A DNA stretch of 64,000 nt from positions 101,453,234-101,517,233 of the forward strand of contig CM057462.1 of the NCBI GenBank assembly GCA_030035585.1, given 5' to 3'. Positions 1 to 11,759 of this stretch are shown here, one piece after another. The notes beneath the pieces are model-generated. The model searched no databases. It was given only the letters and a program-made list of their open reading frames with translations, and was not told where the DNA came from. The position numbers and the translations under genes were made by a program. Within the stretch, counting starts at the first letter, position 1. Each line of letters starts with the position of its first letter. Source of the DNA: Dugong dugon. Lineage: Eukaryota > Chordata > Mammalia > Sirenia > Dugongidae.

Positions 1-602
1 TTTGACAAGGGCTACTACATAGCTGCTTTAGATGATCTTTCAGACTTCAAGCTTCATCACAACATGCCAAAATGTGAATACCATTACTCACAATCCCTGA
101 TTCCTTTGGATTCTTTCATTGTAGAAAATCACCAGTTAAAACCACTACTTTTATTTGGAACAATGACGTCAATAGTCTCTCCAGAGAAAGCATCAGCCAG
201 CACTGTAATATCTTTTCAAATTGTAACAGGTAGATGCAAGTCAGATTAGATAAAAGTGTTAATTTATTTATAGCATGGTAGAGGGAAAATCAGAGATGCA
301 ACACATTTGCACATTTAAACACAAATCATTGACCCTGCCAGAGATTTAGGAAAGTAGATTTATTTCACAGGCTACGAAAATAAATTTAACTACTTGAAAA
401 AAATGTGTGCTCTGCAACCTTCTTCCCCTGAAGATTTCAGGTATTCACACCATTTTTCTTTTAATACTTTTAGAAAGTTGAATCCTCTGTCCCTTAGTTG
501 CAAATCATACCCTGGAGAAAACATGCCTTTAGCTGACGATGGCGGTCAGTTGCAGAAATACTCAAGTTATATATTTATGGCTTTTAAAGGAAGAAAAGGG
601 TG
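1..602. other. unassigned AT-rich sequence
   Basis: No repeat, exon or RNA gene was recognised here. The open frames are short and have no recognisable domain. Confidence 0.4.
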
Positions 603-1570
603 CTATTCAGTCACTTAGTAAATATTTATTGACAAAACATTCTTTGCCTGTCATTGTTTTAAGAGCTGGGAATATAATAAACCCATCGCTGTCGAGTCGA
701 TTCTGACTCCTAGCTACCCTGTAGGACAGAGTAGAACTATCCCATGAGGTTTCTAAGGAGCAGCTGGTGGATTCCAGCTGCTGATCTTTTGGTTAGCAGC
801 CGAGCTCTTAACCACTGTGCCATCAGGACTCCCAGGAATATAATGGTGACCAAAATAAATAAGATTCCTGTCCTCATTGGATGTTAAGTCTAATCAAGGT
901 ATAAAAAAAAGAACAAGAAAAAAGTAATCACACAAGAGAATATCAAATAATTATACCTGCTTGGCAAAGCATTAAAATGGATCAGGGTTTCTAAAACTTA
1001 GTATTATTTAGATTTTGGACCATATAATTATTTGCTGTGTGGTGCAGTCCTGTACACTGGAGAATGTTAAGAGCTTTCACTAGATGTCACCAAAACTTCC
1101 TTCTACCTTCCTATTCCCTCATCCTCTCACCCTGCTTTTTCTCCAATCTCAAAAAAATTTTGCCCAACATTTTTAAATGTCCCCTGGGGGAGCATTGTTG
1201 CCACCTCCCCCAACTGAGAACCACTGAAGTAAGGTAATGTGATAGAGATTGAATGAATGAGATCTGATTGCCAGAAAAGGCTATTTGAGCTGAGACCTAA
1301 ATGGGATGGAGGAGTCATACATGTGAAGAATGCAGAAAGATCCAGGGAAAGGAAACGGTGCAACGGCTCCAAGGAGGGAACAAGAGTAGTAGGTTTGAGT
1401 GACAGAAAGAAGAGCAAAAAAGAAAGAGGAGTGTGAGATGAGGGTTCACATAGGACTTTGTGTCAGGGTAATGAGTTTCCATTTTATTCTAAACACAACA
1501 AGATTCCTTTGGAGGGTTTTTCATCAATGAAGAGATATTACCTGGCTTATGTTTCAAAACTGAACACTAA
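603..1570 (+). repeat. ancient mammalian interspersed repeat, family not named
   Basis: The stretch opens with a pattern common in mammalian genomes (AAATATTTATTGA, then a 'tgcctgtcattgtt' block and 'gctgggaatataat'). It later contains 'tttgagctgagacctaaatg' and 'tccattttattctaaacac', which I recall as a recurrent old mammalian repeat. An AfroSINE interrupts it at 679-834. I could not assign a Repbase name from memory. The right boundary, where the RTE starts, is approximate. Confidence 0.4.
679..834 (-). mobile_element. AfroSINE, short type
   Basis: This tRNA-derived afrotherian SINE is read on the minus strand. The tail side reads 'gagtcgattctgactc', the core 'gtaggacagagtagaac', and the tRNA-like head 'ggttagcagccgagctc' and 'ttaaccactgtgcc'. 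A direct repeat GGAATATAAT flanks it (669-678 and 835-844), which marks target-primed insertion. At about 155 bp it is near the usual length of the short type. It sits inside an older repeat. Confidence 0.88.
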
Positions 1571-1655
1571 CGACTGAAGAGCAGCAGTTGTGGGATGACA
1601 TCAAGGATACCATACATAAAGGAAGTAAAAGGTTATTAAAAAGACAGAAAAGAAA

Positions 1656-1860
1656 CCCATTGCCCTCAAGTCAATTCCAACTCATAGCAACCTTATAGGA
1701 CAGGGTAGAATAGCCCCTTAGAGTTTCCAAGGCTGTGATCTTTACAGTAGCAGACTGCCACTGCTACATCTTTCTCTTCCAGAGTGGCTGGTGGGTTCAA
1801 ACCACGAACTCTTCCGTTAGTAGCTGAGCACTTAACTACTGCAACACCAAGCCTCCTGGG
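1656..1860 (-). mobile_element. AfroSINE, long type with internal insert
   Basis: This minus-strand AfroSINE has the extra middle block 'gtgatctttacagtagcag ... ctgctacatctttctc', which lengthens the element to about 205 bp. Imperfect flanking repeats CAGAAAAGAAA (1645-1655) and CAGGAAAGAAA (1861-1871) match at 10 of 11 bases. RTE sequence continues on both sides ('ggttattaaaaagaca' to the left, 'gaccaaaatggatgtc' to the right), so the SINE landed in the RTE. Confidence 0.85.
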
Positions 1861-2206
1861 CAGGAAAGAAAGAAAGACCAAAATGGATGTCATAAAAGAC
1901 TCTGAAACTTACTCTAAGTGGTGAGTAGCTAAAGCAAACAGAAGAAATGATGAAGTAAAAGAGCTGAACAGAAGATTTCAAAGGTGGCTGGAGAAGAGGA
2001 AGTAAAGTATTATAATGAAATGTATGAAGATCTGGAGTTAGAAAACCAAAAGGGAAGAACACCATTGGCATTTCTCAAGCTGAAAGAACTGAAGAGAACA
2101 TTCAAGTCGAGTTGCCATATTGAAGGATTCTATAAGCAAAAAATTAAGTAATGCAGAAACATCAAAAGAAGATGGAAGGAATACATAGTCACTGTACCAG
2201 AAAGAA

Positions 2207-2392
2207 TTGGCCAACATTCAACCATTTAAGAAGGTAGCAGATGATGAAGCACCACTGGTATTGAAGGAAGAAGTACAAGCTGTGCTGAAGGTAGTGGTGA
2301 AAAACAAACCTCCAGGAATTAATGGACTATCAACTGAGATGCTTCAACAAACAGAAGCAATGCTGGAAGCACTTACTTGTCAATGTCAATAA
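2207..2392 (+). pseudogene. RTE ORF fragment, start of reverse transcriptase
   Basis: The 61-residue frame reads MANIQPFKKVADDEAP and then KNKPPGINGLSTEM. The latter matches the conserved 'KNKAPGIDG' block at the start of RTE/LINE reverse transcriptases. It is a fragment of a longer ORF that is disrupted by stops and the internal deletion. No functional product is expected. Confidence 0.7.
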
Positions 2393-2497
2393 ATTTTGAA
2401 GACAGCTACCTAGCCAACTGCCTGGAAGAGATTCATATTCATGCTTATTCCAAAGAAAAGTAATCAAACAGAAAAGTGTTAGAAAGCAAAGATGTCA

Positions 2498-2906
2498 GAG
2501 AAAAATGTAGAACAAAATTCTAATTCACAAAAAAGACCAGACTTACTAGTCTGACATAGACTGGAGAAACCCCAAGTGTATGGCCCCTGGATACCTTTTT
2601 AACTCAGTACTGAAGTCACTCCTGATGTTCACCTTTCAGCCAAAAATTAGACAGACCCATAAAGCAAAATGAGATTAAATGGGCACACCAGCCCAGGAGC
2701 TAGGACAAGAAGGCAGAAGGCAATAGGAAAGCTGGCAATGGGAAACCCAAGGTCCAGGGTCAAGAAGGGGAGAGCATTGACAGGTCATGAGGTTGGCAAC
2801 CAATGTCATAAAACAATATGTGTATTAATTGTTTACTGAGAAACTAATTTGCTCTGTAAACCTTCATCCAAACCACAATAAAAAAGTTAAATAAAATAAA
2901 ATAAAA
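2498..2906 (+). mobile_element. 5'-truncated L1 3' end inserted in RTE
   Basis: The stretch from 'aatgtagaacaaaattct' to 'accacaataaaaaagtt' matches the 3' UTR of the L1 copies at 10.1-13.9 kb and 31.6-39.8 kb. Both flanks carry the perfect 15-bp duplication AAAGCAAAGATGTCA (2483-2497 and 2907-2921). That sequence also belongs to the RTE, so the L1 target was RTE DNA. The copy ends after a single 3' terminal unit, unlike the doubled ends seen at 11.4-11.7 kb and 31.6-32.0 kb. Confidence 0.92.
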
Positions 2907-3040
2907 AAAGCAAAGATGTCACTTTGAGGACTAAGGTACGCCTAACCCAAGCCATGGTGTTTTTAATTGCTTCATATGCTTGCAGAAAGCTGGACAATAA
3001 ATAATGAAGACCTAAGAAGAATTGATGCCTTTGAATTATA

Positions 3041-3232
3041 ATGTTGGTGACGAAGGTTGAATTACCATGGACTCACAGAAGAACGAACAAATCTATCCGG
3101 GAAGAAGTACAGCCAGAATGCTCATTAGAAGCAAGGATGGCAAGATTTCATCTCACATATTTTGGACATGTTATAAGGAGGGACCAGTCCCTGGAGATGG
3201 ACATCATGCCTGGTAAAGCAGACGGTCAGTAA
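3041..3232 (+). pseudogene. RTE ORF fragment, C-terminal domain
   Basis: The 63-residue frame contains WTHRRTNKSIREEVQPECS and the block FGHVIRRDQSLE, both typical of the C-terminal region of RTE/BovB ORFs. The same block recurs at 61.9-62.1 kb. It is a remnant only. Confidence 0.75.
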
Positions 3233-3399
3233 AAAAGAGAAAGACCCTCCTCAAGATGGATTGGCACAGTGGCTTCAACAATGAGCTCAAGCATAAAAAA
3301 CATTGGGAGGATTGCGCAGGACAAGGCAGAGTTTCGTTCTGTTGTACGTACGGTCACTATAAGTTGGAACCAGCTCAATGGCACCTGACAACATCACTA

Positions 3400-5049
3400 C
3401 ACTGGGCACTGTTACCTCTAATCCTTTTCAGTGATTCTTTCCCAAGCCTCAGGGAGTTTCTTCAGCAACATGTGCTGATACTCAAGAAAGGCCATCTTCA
3501 GACCTCTAAAGTTTTGCAGCTTTCTACTTTCTGGTATTCTATTCTGTGATGAATAGCTGCCTTGTTGTCCTTAGACTCTTAGCTTCACCTCCTCACCTCA
3601 GTGAGTCCACTAGGGTCTGCTTTGATGTCACTTCTCTGCATCCCAATGTGGTTACTCTCTTAAAACAGTAAGCTGGGGCAATTGTTTCCTGTCTGAGGAA
3701 TGACCATCCTTCATTGCCTAATATCTAGTGTCTTCCAAATCATTGTTTTATATATTCTGTTAATTTTTTGGTTGTTTCAGTGAAAGGGTTAATCTGGTCC
3801 CTATTACTTCATCTTGACCAGAAATGGAAGCCAATATGTTTTTAAAGGATCTGGCACATATGGGAGTCTCAACAAATACTAATAGCTACAATTAATTTGT
3901 GTTAGACATTCCATCTGATCTTCTAGGTATACTAGAACCTATACTGGATCCTCTATATACATTATATTTTATGTCCATTCTCTCTTCCCATCACTGCTCA
4001 TTCCATGCATTTTTAACTTACAGCCAGTTCTATGGTTATAGACACCACACTTTGGGATTTATTTGTGTGTAGCCTCAGAACTTAAATTCCAGCCTTGCTG
4101 ATGAATATCAAGGAAATTGGTTAACTAGAACATTAGTCATCAGCCAGTTATGTAACACTTTTAGTGTTCCACTTAATCTTTGGTTATGAGCATACAGTTT
4201 TATCATAAGTGAAGGGAATATGCTGAACCTTAAGATTAATCATTTTCTATTTTAAATGACTGTTATCTTCATTTTTTTAAAAAATACAGACTGTTAAAAA
4301 CATCATGTTGTTTTTCTTTGTATCTCTGGAGAATTTATTTTCAGAATCTACTCTCAGAAAATCTCTGTAGACTGGGCTTTTTTTTTTTTTTTTTTAACTG
4401 TTATTATCCTCTTTGAGAATACTCAAAGTGATCTAATCTTGCCATCCTTTTCTCTTCTTTCTTTCTGATGTACTTTCAATCAGTCTTGAATCATGGCACA
4501 GTTCCTGGTATTTATTTTGAAGATTCAATTGTATAATATTCTACAACAAATGAGGTGAATATCACCGCTGCTCCTCAGTGATAGAAGAATTGGCTTTATC
4601 TGATGAAGACCTTTTTTCTTCAAAACAAGTGGCATTTGTTCTTATGTCTGTCACCAGTCTGGTTGAAAAAAAGAAAAAGCTATCTTCAGCAAGTGGACAT
4701 GTGCTGAAGAACTGATCAAAGATAGCTTCTTCGTACTGATGTATGGAAAAGATGTTAGAAGACAAATTGCTGCTATTGTGAGTTACTGAGTTAGTATTTA
4801 GAAAACTTACAGAATATTTACATGATTCTTATTGAAGTACAGCTGTTACTGTCAAGTGTTAGCTGGATTTTCTTTTCCTTATGGAATCTAGACTGAGTGG
4901 TTCTTTTTGCAAGTAATCATAAAGTATGATTTTTTTATCCCCAGCCCATTTTTGAATGAATAGGAGAAAGCAATTGTGAGTAACCTGATTTTTTTTTCTC
5001 ATCCCACCAATTTAATGATTTTTGCTCTGCAAGTTCTGCATGATGACTG
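3400..5049. other. unassigned AT-rich sequence
   Basis: No gene or recognisable repeat boundary was found. A poly-T tract lies near 4379-4396. The segment near 3850-3900 ('ctggcacatatgggagtctc') vaguely recalls the end of an L2 or MIR but is too short to call. Confidence 0.35.
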
Positions 5050-5520
5050 CATTAGTTATGACTCTTTTGTTTCAAAGTGATAAAAACTCATATTAAACTA
5101 GCACAAATAGAAAATAAGATTTATTGTCTTAAAGAGACTGAAAAGTCCAAATTTAGGAAGTAGTTGCAGGAACTCAGGCATTGTCCTCAGGATTTACACT
5201 ATATTTCTTGGTAATACTTTCTGCTATGTTGTCTTTCATCTCTGGAGTTTCTCTCTATGTTATTATAAAGATAACCACTGTAGCCTCAAGCTTATATTGT
5301 CCTTAGTGTTCTTAATCTTAGGAGTGAAACTCTCCTTCCCTGTATCCATATCAATTTTCCCAAAAAACTTTAATAGGCCCTGATGTGGTCACATGTCTAG
5401 AGCAATTAGTGCGGCCAAAGGAAGGAGGTAATATGACTACTGAAGCCTCCATCTGGTGTTCATTCCACTGGAGAAGACACAGTGGATCCAGCAAGCCAGA
5501 CCCACATAGAACAGTTACTC
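5050..5520. repeat. possible ancient repeat, family not assigned
   Basis: The phrase 'aagatttattgtcttaaagagactgaaaagtcc' (here split by context) resembles a common diverged mammalian repeat. No ends or duplications can be seen, so the limits are arbitrary. Confidence 0.25.
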
Positions 5521-6171
5521 ACAAGAAATACTGAGTTCTATTACCAGAGGAGAAAGAATTGATCCTGGCCATAAAAATGTAACAAATATCCACTAGTAAT
5601 TCTTCAGAAATGCTTCCGTAACAGGTCTTAAACCTTACGTGGTCTAAGCTTCTAGCGAATAGCCTGAATCCTTGAAGTTTCAGAAAATATGACACCTTTT
5701 CTATGTTCAGCATGTGACTAAGGCCTTCAACATCAGAAAGATATAGGGCTTCCTGAGATCTTGTATGTTCTGTTCCTTATTAAACGTCAATAGCCCCATT
5801 TGTGAGCTGAAGCTAGATTATTTTTTCTTATCACTCAGGTGAAGCCTTATCATTTGTTCTTCTATATTTCTACCTACTTCCTTCCTGTATCTTATCTAGA
5901 TGCTCTTCTATTTCTTATAAGTTATTTTTGTTTTGATGTTAAAATTTTTAAGGTAATTTCTAAGAGTGGAAAAGTTTAATATACCATGTTCTTGTTGTTG
6001 TTAGTTGCTGTCAAGTTGATTCCAATTCATAGTAGAGAGAGGCAAATAAATATTAGATTTTTTAAAAAAAAATCAATAAAATAAATCAAGGATATGTCAA
6101 AGGATTCATGAAGGTGATGAGCTGAATGGCTAATGCACTGATAAAGGATTTTGCTAGGAATTTAAAAAACA
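5521..6171. other. unassigned sequence with one SINE/RTE tail fragment
   Basis: Nothing was recognised except the short tail fragment at 5990-6038. Confidence 0.35.
5990..6038 (-). repeat. AfroSINE or RTE 3' tail fragment
   Basis: 'cttgttgttgttag' followed by 'gctgtcaagttgattcc' is the reverse complement of the shared 3' end of RTE and AfroSINE elements. It is too short to tell which of the two it came from. Confidence 0.6.
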
Positions 6172-6375
6172 GTCTGTTGCCATCAAGTTGACTCTGACTC
6201 ATGATGACCCTATGTGTGTCAGAGTTAAACTGTGTGGATTTTTTGAAAGTTGATTGCCAGGACTTTATTTATTTATTTATTTATTTATTTTTGAGGTAGC
6301 TTTTGGTGGACTTGAATTTTCAACCTTTTGGTCAGTAGCCAAGCATGTTAACTGTTTGCATCACCCAGGGACTAC
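6172..6375 (-). mobile_element. AfroSINE relative, type with 'cccagggact' head
   Basis: On the minus strand the tail reads 'tgccatcaagttgactc', the core 'gtgtgtcagagttaaactg', and the head 'ccttttggtcagtagcc' with 'catcacccagggact'. It belongs to the longer afrotherian SINE subfamily, also seen at 48526-48692. A TTTA microsatellite at about 6268-6293 has expanded inside it. No clear flanking duplication is visible. Confidence 0.75.
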
Positions 6376-7519
6376 ATTATGAATCTACTAGGGTCCTAGT
6401 ATATTGTTAGACAATGGAGAAAAAAAAATCAAGGAGGTTGCAATCTGATTTGGAGGATGCATAAGCATGCAAACAAGCACAAATGTAAGAAAGAAATTAG
6501 TCAATTTTTTGTACTGTGGTGTAATCATCACATAATAGAAATTCAGAAAATGGAGAGAACTCCTCTGAGGGCACATTCAGTGAAGGCCTAGAGTGAAAAG
6601 CAACCCTTGTGCAGTCTGAAAGAAAGGATTTGGATTCATGGAGAGCATTTCTGGCTGAGGGCAAAGGAAAAATGTACAGAGGCAAGAATGATCTTATTCC
6701 ACATGTGGTAAGGGACAGTCTTAAGTCTAATTGAGCAGAACATTGGATTTATGTTAAAGAACAGTGAGAAATGCCTTAATAACTTCTGGTGGCATGTGAG
6801 GCCTTATGGAAGCTGGGAAGTAAGTAGACAAGGCAAGATTAGAGGTTAGACAGAAGCAGCAAAGGTTGGTACAGAGTGGCTAAGCAAGGAGTCATAATCC
6901 AGGGTCATTCAGTATGGGAAGAGGTGCATGAAAAAATAAAGTGAAGTCAGCATATAGTCTCATGGTCTGAATCATAAACAGTAGTCATAGGCAAGGTTCC
7001 TAGTATGAGCAGGAAGAACTTGATTAGAAGTATCTAGTCAAGATACTACAGTGTCTGAACTGACTGAAGGGGATTGACTATATAAGAAAGGATCCAAGGG
7101 GCAAGTGGAGGGTGGAATTATGGTTTATTTCAGTTCAACTCATCAAATAAACAACCATGTTCTGAAGGTAAGAGACTCATGCAGAAAATCTAGACACATA
7201 GAATGACAGATAATAGATTGGGGCCCAGGAACAGTAACTGCCACATTTAGTCAGAGAGATGAGGAAACCAGAAGCAGGATGGACCTTGCTACTACTGAAC
7301 AAACTATTGCTGAAGTTATACTCCTTATTTACTTTCCACTCAGGTCTACAACTAAAGCTTGGGTGTGAGTAGACACAGGTCTACCATATTAGTACAGTTC
7401 CATATACTGATTTTCTCTCTTTTCTGACATGTTCTCATTCTGATATATTTGTCATTGATACAATTTTTAAAACTATATTTCAGCCGAAAACAAAACTGTT
7501 TCTTTTTCCCCTTGATATT
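6376..7519. other. unassigned sequence
   Basis: No gene or clear repeat was recognised. Parts of 6540-6900 may be old interspersed repeat. Confidence 0.35.
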
Positions 7520-7725
7520 AAAGTAGTGTTTTACCAGCTGTGTAGTTTTAGACAATTTACTTAATCTCTCTGAAGTTCATTCTATTCTTCAATAAAGATG
7601 GAAACAATCATGACTGCCTCTTAGAGTTTGAAGGCTAAATGATATAAAATATATCCTTGTAAATAGCACAAAGTAATACAAAGTATATGCTCATAAATGC
7701 AAGTTTTCTTCAATTTGTTACTATT
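7520..7725 (+). repeat. MIR SINE remnant
   Basis: The order of blocks fits the MIR core: 'ccagctgtgtagttttagac', 'aatttacttaatctctctg', 'aaagatggaaacaatcatg', and an ending with 'tatgctcataaatgc'. It is strongly diverged, as expected for this ancient mammal-wide family. Confidence 0.6.
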
Positions 7726-10087
7726 TCCTTTCTTCTCTTTCTCACTTCCATGTACGGAAACATATGGGAGCTAAGAAAAGCAGTGAGCGGCCAGACTAAA
7801 AGTTGTTCTTTCAGTAGAGATGCCCTCCTCCTAGCAGATTTCTCCAATCATGAGAAAAATCTGATAGGAGGAGAGCTGGGGAGTTGGAAGCCAGGGATTT
7901 CTTGTGCATTTGATGTAACAGTCAGTGGAGAACCATAGGCGAATGAATAGCATGATAGAAGAGGAAATGCAAAATCTTCCCAATGGCCTAAACATTTTTT
8001 TTTGTGATCTAGCCTGCTCGGTGACCTCTCAGATTCCATTTCCTCACATTCTTAACTGGAAAAAGTCTGTTAAAATTGGTAGTTGGAATAAGTGATCAGG
8101 AAGGTGACTTTGGTGACAGATATAAGGTCTAATACCAAGAGCCATGAAAGCCCTCCTACAGGAGGTTGCTTTTAGAATCAGGATATACAGACAACTCAGA
8201 GTGATTGATTGGAAAAATAACTAGTATGTGTTGAAGTTGCTACAAATAAATATTATTTGGTCCAGAAAGAGGATGGTGAGAATCAGAGAATCAGACGGAG
8301 GTGCTGAAGCTTTTATGTTTCACTCTGATCAAGGAGAAAGTTGATAACAACAATAGTGAAGAACCAGGAAATGATTTGGGAAAAGAGATAAAATTGAGAA
8401 AGTATAGAAATAGGCCTATATGCCTAACCTGCAATTCATGCTGAGATGATAGTAATGATGATGTTGACACAAAAAAAATTGTTTGGGTAAAACTTAAAAG
8501 GCCTTCTTGCTTGAACCAAGGTTTTTGAAAGACAGTTCTCAAGACATTGACGTGCACATATCCTACTATCACGTAATTTCCTTGCATATATACATAAATG
8601 TTATTTGTAAAGCTTGTAGGAATTACCAAAACTCTACCAAAACATTTTTAAAAAGCATTTAAATTCATTGCCACAGTCTCCGAAATATTATGAAATAAGA
8701 TACTAAAAATAAAATGTAAATAAGTTATTTTCAATATTTAATATTTAGTAGCCAAATTATCTGGTATTCAAATCTAAGTGTTGTCCAGACCTATTTCTAT
8801 AAACAGCTCTCATAGGCATATATGCTGCTGGAGTAGAGACGCATTAATATGTCTCTCTGCATATCTGATTTTTTGAAGAAATGACCACAGATAAGAAAGT
8901 GAAAGATCAATAGCAAGTAATAAATAGTTTAATTTTGTCTTTATTAAGTTTTTTTTTTTTTTTTAATAAGCATTGAAGCTCAGGAAGCAAAAAAGAAGAA
9001 GGTTTGTGGGGTTTTGTTATTAAATGGATTAGTGATTTCAACAATTAAATGAAGATGAAGGAAATCTTTCCTAGAAACTTTCTTATTAACAAGACAACGA
9101 AAGTCAAGTAGTTAAATTTTATATGATGAGTTGTATGTAGCATGTATTCCATAGCCTCTGCAACTTTTTAAACCGAGATGTGACATATTTTTAGAATAAA
9201 ATATATAGAACTCAACTTGAGCCCTGCTCTCAGTGAAGCTCATGCTACTCAGAGTGGCACTACTACAAAATGGCCATCGCAGTGTGATTACATGATGGTG
9301 GAATTCTGCTCTAGTGATTAGCACTTATGGTGGGGAGTACTCACTCTGATGTCTCAAATTATACTTTCCAAACTCCATGTGGGGTCTTTCCTTTTAAAAG
9401 CAGAGAGAATGCAGTGAGATACATTTAAAAAAAGAAGATACAGAAGTATTGCTAATTAGAGGTAATTCTCTTGGTAAGAGCAATAAGAAGGGAAAAAGGA
9501 CAACTTTTTCAGTATGGGGAGAGAATGTAGAGACAAGAGTTCCTCTTTTTGGTACAAATTTCATTTGGAAAGTACTTTGTTCTTTCTTGGGTCCCCATAA
9601 TTGGAGCAGGCAAAATTGGACTTGCCTAAAATGATAGTTACTGTTATATTTCTCTGCAGGACAGGATAAGGCAATGACATATTATTTTCATATACAACAT
9701 CTTCTGAAGACTTTATCAACCCATCACCATTAAACAACACTGGTATAAAACTGTCAGGATTTAATTTTAAGGTGGTTTGAAGTTTGGGGTTAGTACTTCT
9801 GTCCCCATTCACAAATGAACAAAGGGAAGAAATAGGGAAGAATCAAATTGTATGTTCATTGACTAGCCTTCTATTCACTACTGCATTTTTCTCAATAGTG
9901 CATGCCTCAGGTAAATAATGTACCCACACATATAATGAGAGGAAATGATGAAATTAAGTAAAACCATTTTGGCATAATGCAAGCGTTATTTGCAGGTAAA
10001 AATATGATACTCTATTGTGAAGATATTAATTTAAATTGAAGGATCCAGTTTTCCTGAGACACTGGTATTTACCAGCATTGAATAAAA
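7726..10087. other. unassigned AT-rich sequence
   Basis: No feature was recognised in this 2.4-kb stretch beyond a poly-T tract near 8949-8964. Open frames are short and have no recognisable domains. Confidence 0.4.
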
Positions 10088-10148
10088 ATTTATACTTTCA
10101 GGGAAGAGGCCCCAGATAAGTAAAGAATTACTGAAGAAGAAGAACAAA

Positions 10149-10586
10149 GTGGGAGGCCTTGCACTACCTGATTTTAGAAACTTTTATACTGCCACAGTAG
10201 TCAAAACAGCCTGGTACTGGTACAACAACAGATACACAGACCACTGGAACAGAATTGAGAATCCAGATGTAAATTCATCCACCTATGAGCAGCTGATATT
10301 TGACAATGGCCAAAAGTCCATTAATTGGGGAAAGGACAAGCTTTTTAACAAATGGTACCAGCATAACTGGATATCTATCTGCAAAAAAATGAAACAAGAC
10401 TCATACCTCACACCATGCACAAAAACTAACTCAAAATGGATCGAGGACCTAAATATAAAATCTAAAACTCTAAAGATCACGGAAGAAAAAATAGGGACAA
10501 TGCTAGGAGCCATGATACATGGCATAAACAGAATACAAACCATAAGTAACAATGCACAACCACCAGAAGAGAAAGTAGATAACTAG
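10149..10586 (+). pseudogene. L1 ORF2 fragment after the RT domain
   Basis: The 145-residue frame contains [20 protein letters not shown] and [12 protein letters not shown], the region of L1 ORF2p that follows the reverse transcriptase. The same segment occurs in the minus-strand L1 at 33.4-34.2 kb. It ends in a stop before the insertion point at 10633. The protein would normally be about 1275 residues, so this is about a tenth of it. Confidence 0.85.
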
Positions 10587-10633
10587 GAGCTCCTAAAAAT
10601 CAAATATTTATGCTCATCAAAAGACTTCATCAA

Positions 10634-11727
10634 GGGTGAGACAGTACACAATACTGGGGAAACCAGCACAGCTTGTACAAGGAAAGGTCATGGAAGCTCC
10701 ACAGACACATCCAAACTCCCTGAGGGACTGAATTGCTGGGTGGAGGGCTCTGGGGACCATGGTCTCGGGCAACATCTAGCTCAAGTAGCATAACACAGTT
10801 TATAAAGACAATGTTCTACATTCTACCTTGGTGAGTGGCGTCTGGGGTCTTAAAAGCCTGTGAGCAGCCGTATAAGATACTCCACTGGTCTCATCCCTTC
10901 GGGAGCAAGGGAGAATGAAGAGAATAGGATACAAGGAAAAGATTAGTCCAAAGGACTAATTGCCCACAGCTACCATGGCCTCCACCAGACTGAGCCCAAA
11001 ACAGCTAGATGGTGCCCGGCTACCACCGCTGACTGCTCTGACCAGGATCAAAACAGAGGGTTCTAGACAGAGCTGGAGAAGGATGTAGAACAAAATTCTA
11101 ACACACACAAAAAAGACCAGATTTACTGGCCTGAAAGAGACTGGAGAAACCCCAGGAGTATGGCCCCCAGACACCCTTTTAGCTCAGTGGTGAAGTCACT
11201 TCCGAGGTTCACCGTTCAGCCAGAGATTGGACAGCCCCATAAAACAGAACAGGACCAATGAGGCACAGCAGTCCAGGGACAAGGACTAGAAGGCAGAAGG
11301 GGAAAGGAAAGCTGGTGATAGTGAACCCAAGGTTGAGTAAGGACAGTGTTGACATGTAGTAGGGTTGTTAACCATTGTCATAGGGCAACATGTGTACTAA
11401 CTGAATAATGAGAAACTATTTTATTCTGTAAACCTTCATCTAAAGTGAGAATAGCAGTACAACTGGAAGAATGTGATTGATGTCACTGAACTGTGCGTGT
11501 AGAAATTTTTGAAATGGATGATGTATCTTTGGCTGTGTATATTTTCACCAAAAAAAAAAAAAAAAAAGGTCAAGGAGGGAGAGGGTTGATATGTAGTGGG
11601 GTTGTTAAACAATGTCATAAAACAATATGTGTACTACTGTTTAATGAAAAACTATTTGTTCTATAAACCTTTACCTGAAGTACAATAAAAAAAATTTTTT
11701 TTTTAAAGTATTATTTTTTTTTTTTAA
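10634..11727 (+). mobile_element. younger 5'-truncated L1 3' end with doubled terminus
   Basis: The insert starts in the L1 3' UTR ('gggtgagacagtac') and runs to an A/T-rich tail. It is flanked by AAAAGACTTCATCAA (10619-10633) and AAAAGACCTCATCAA (11728-11742), 14 of 15 bases matching, both being ORF2 sequence of the older L1. Its end is compound. A terminal unit (about 11389-11452) is followed by a spacer ('agaatagcagtacaactgg', 'ttttcaccaaaa', poly-A) and a second terminal unit (about 11583-11690). The same arrangement occurs in the L1 at 31.6 kb. Confidence 0.9.
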
Positions 11728-11759
11728 AAAAGACCTCATCAAAAGAGTAAAAAGACAAC

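Larger units (their letters stand above)
1588..3399 (+). mobile_element. RTE (BovB-like) LINE, internally deleted, with two insertions
   Basis: The sequence resembles the other RTE copies in the window and the RTE family of afrotherians. It runs from the endonuclease-RT linker ('gatgacatcaaggatac') through the start of the RT ('ccaggaattaatgg') to the C-terminal tail and the end 'tggcacctgacaac'. Near 2470 the text jumps from the early RT ('attccaaagaaaag') to the late ORF ('gtgttagaaagcaaagatg'), so the central RT, including its YADD box, is missing. An AfroSINE (1656-1860) and an L1 3' end (2498-2906) were later inserted, each with a target-site duplication. The element is inactive. The 5' boundary is approximate. 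Confidence 0.85.
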
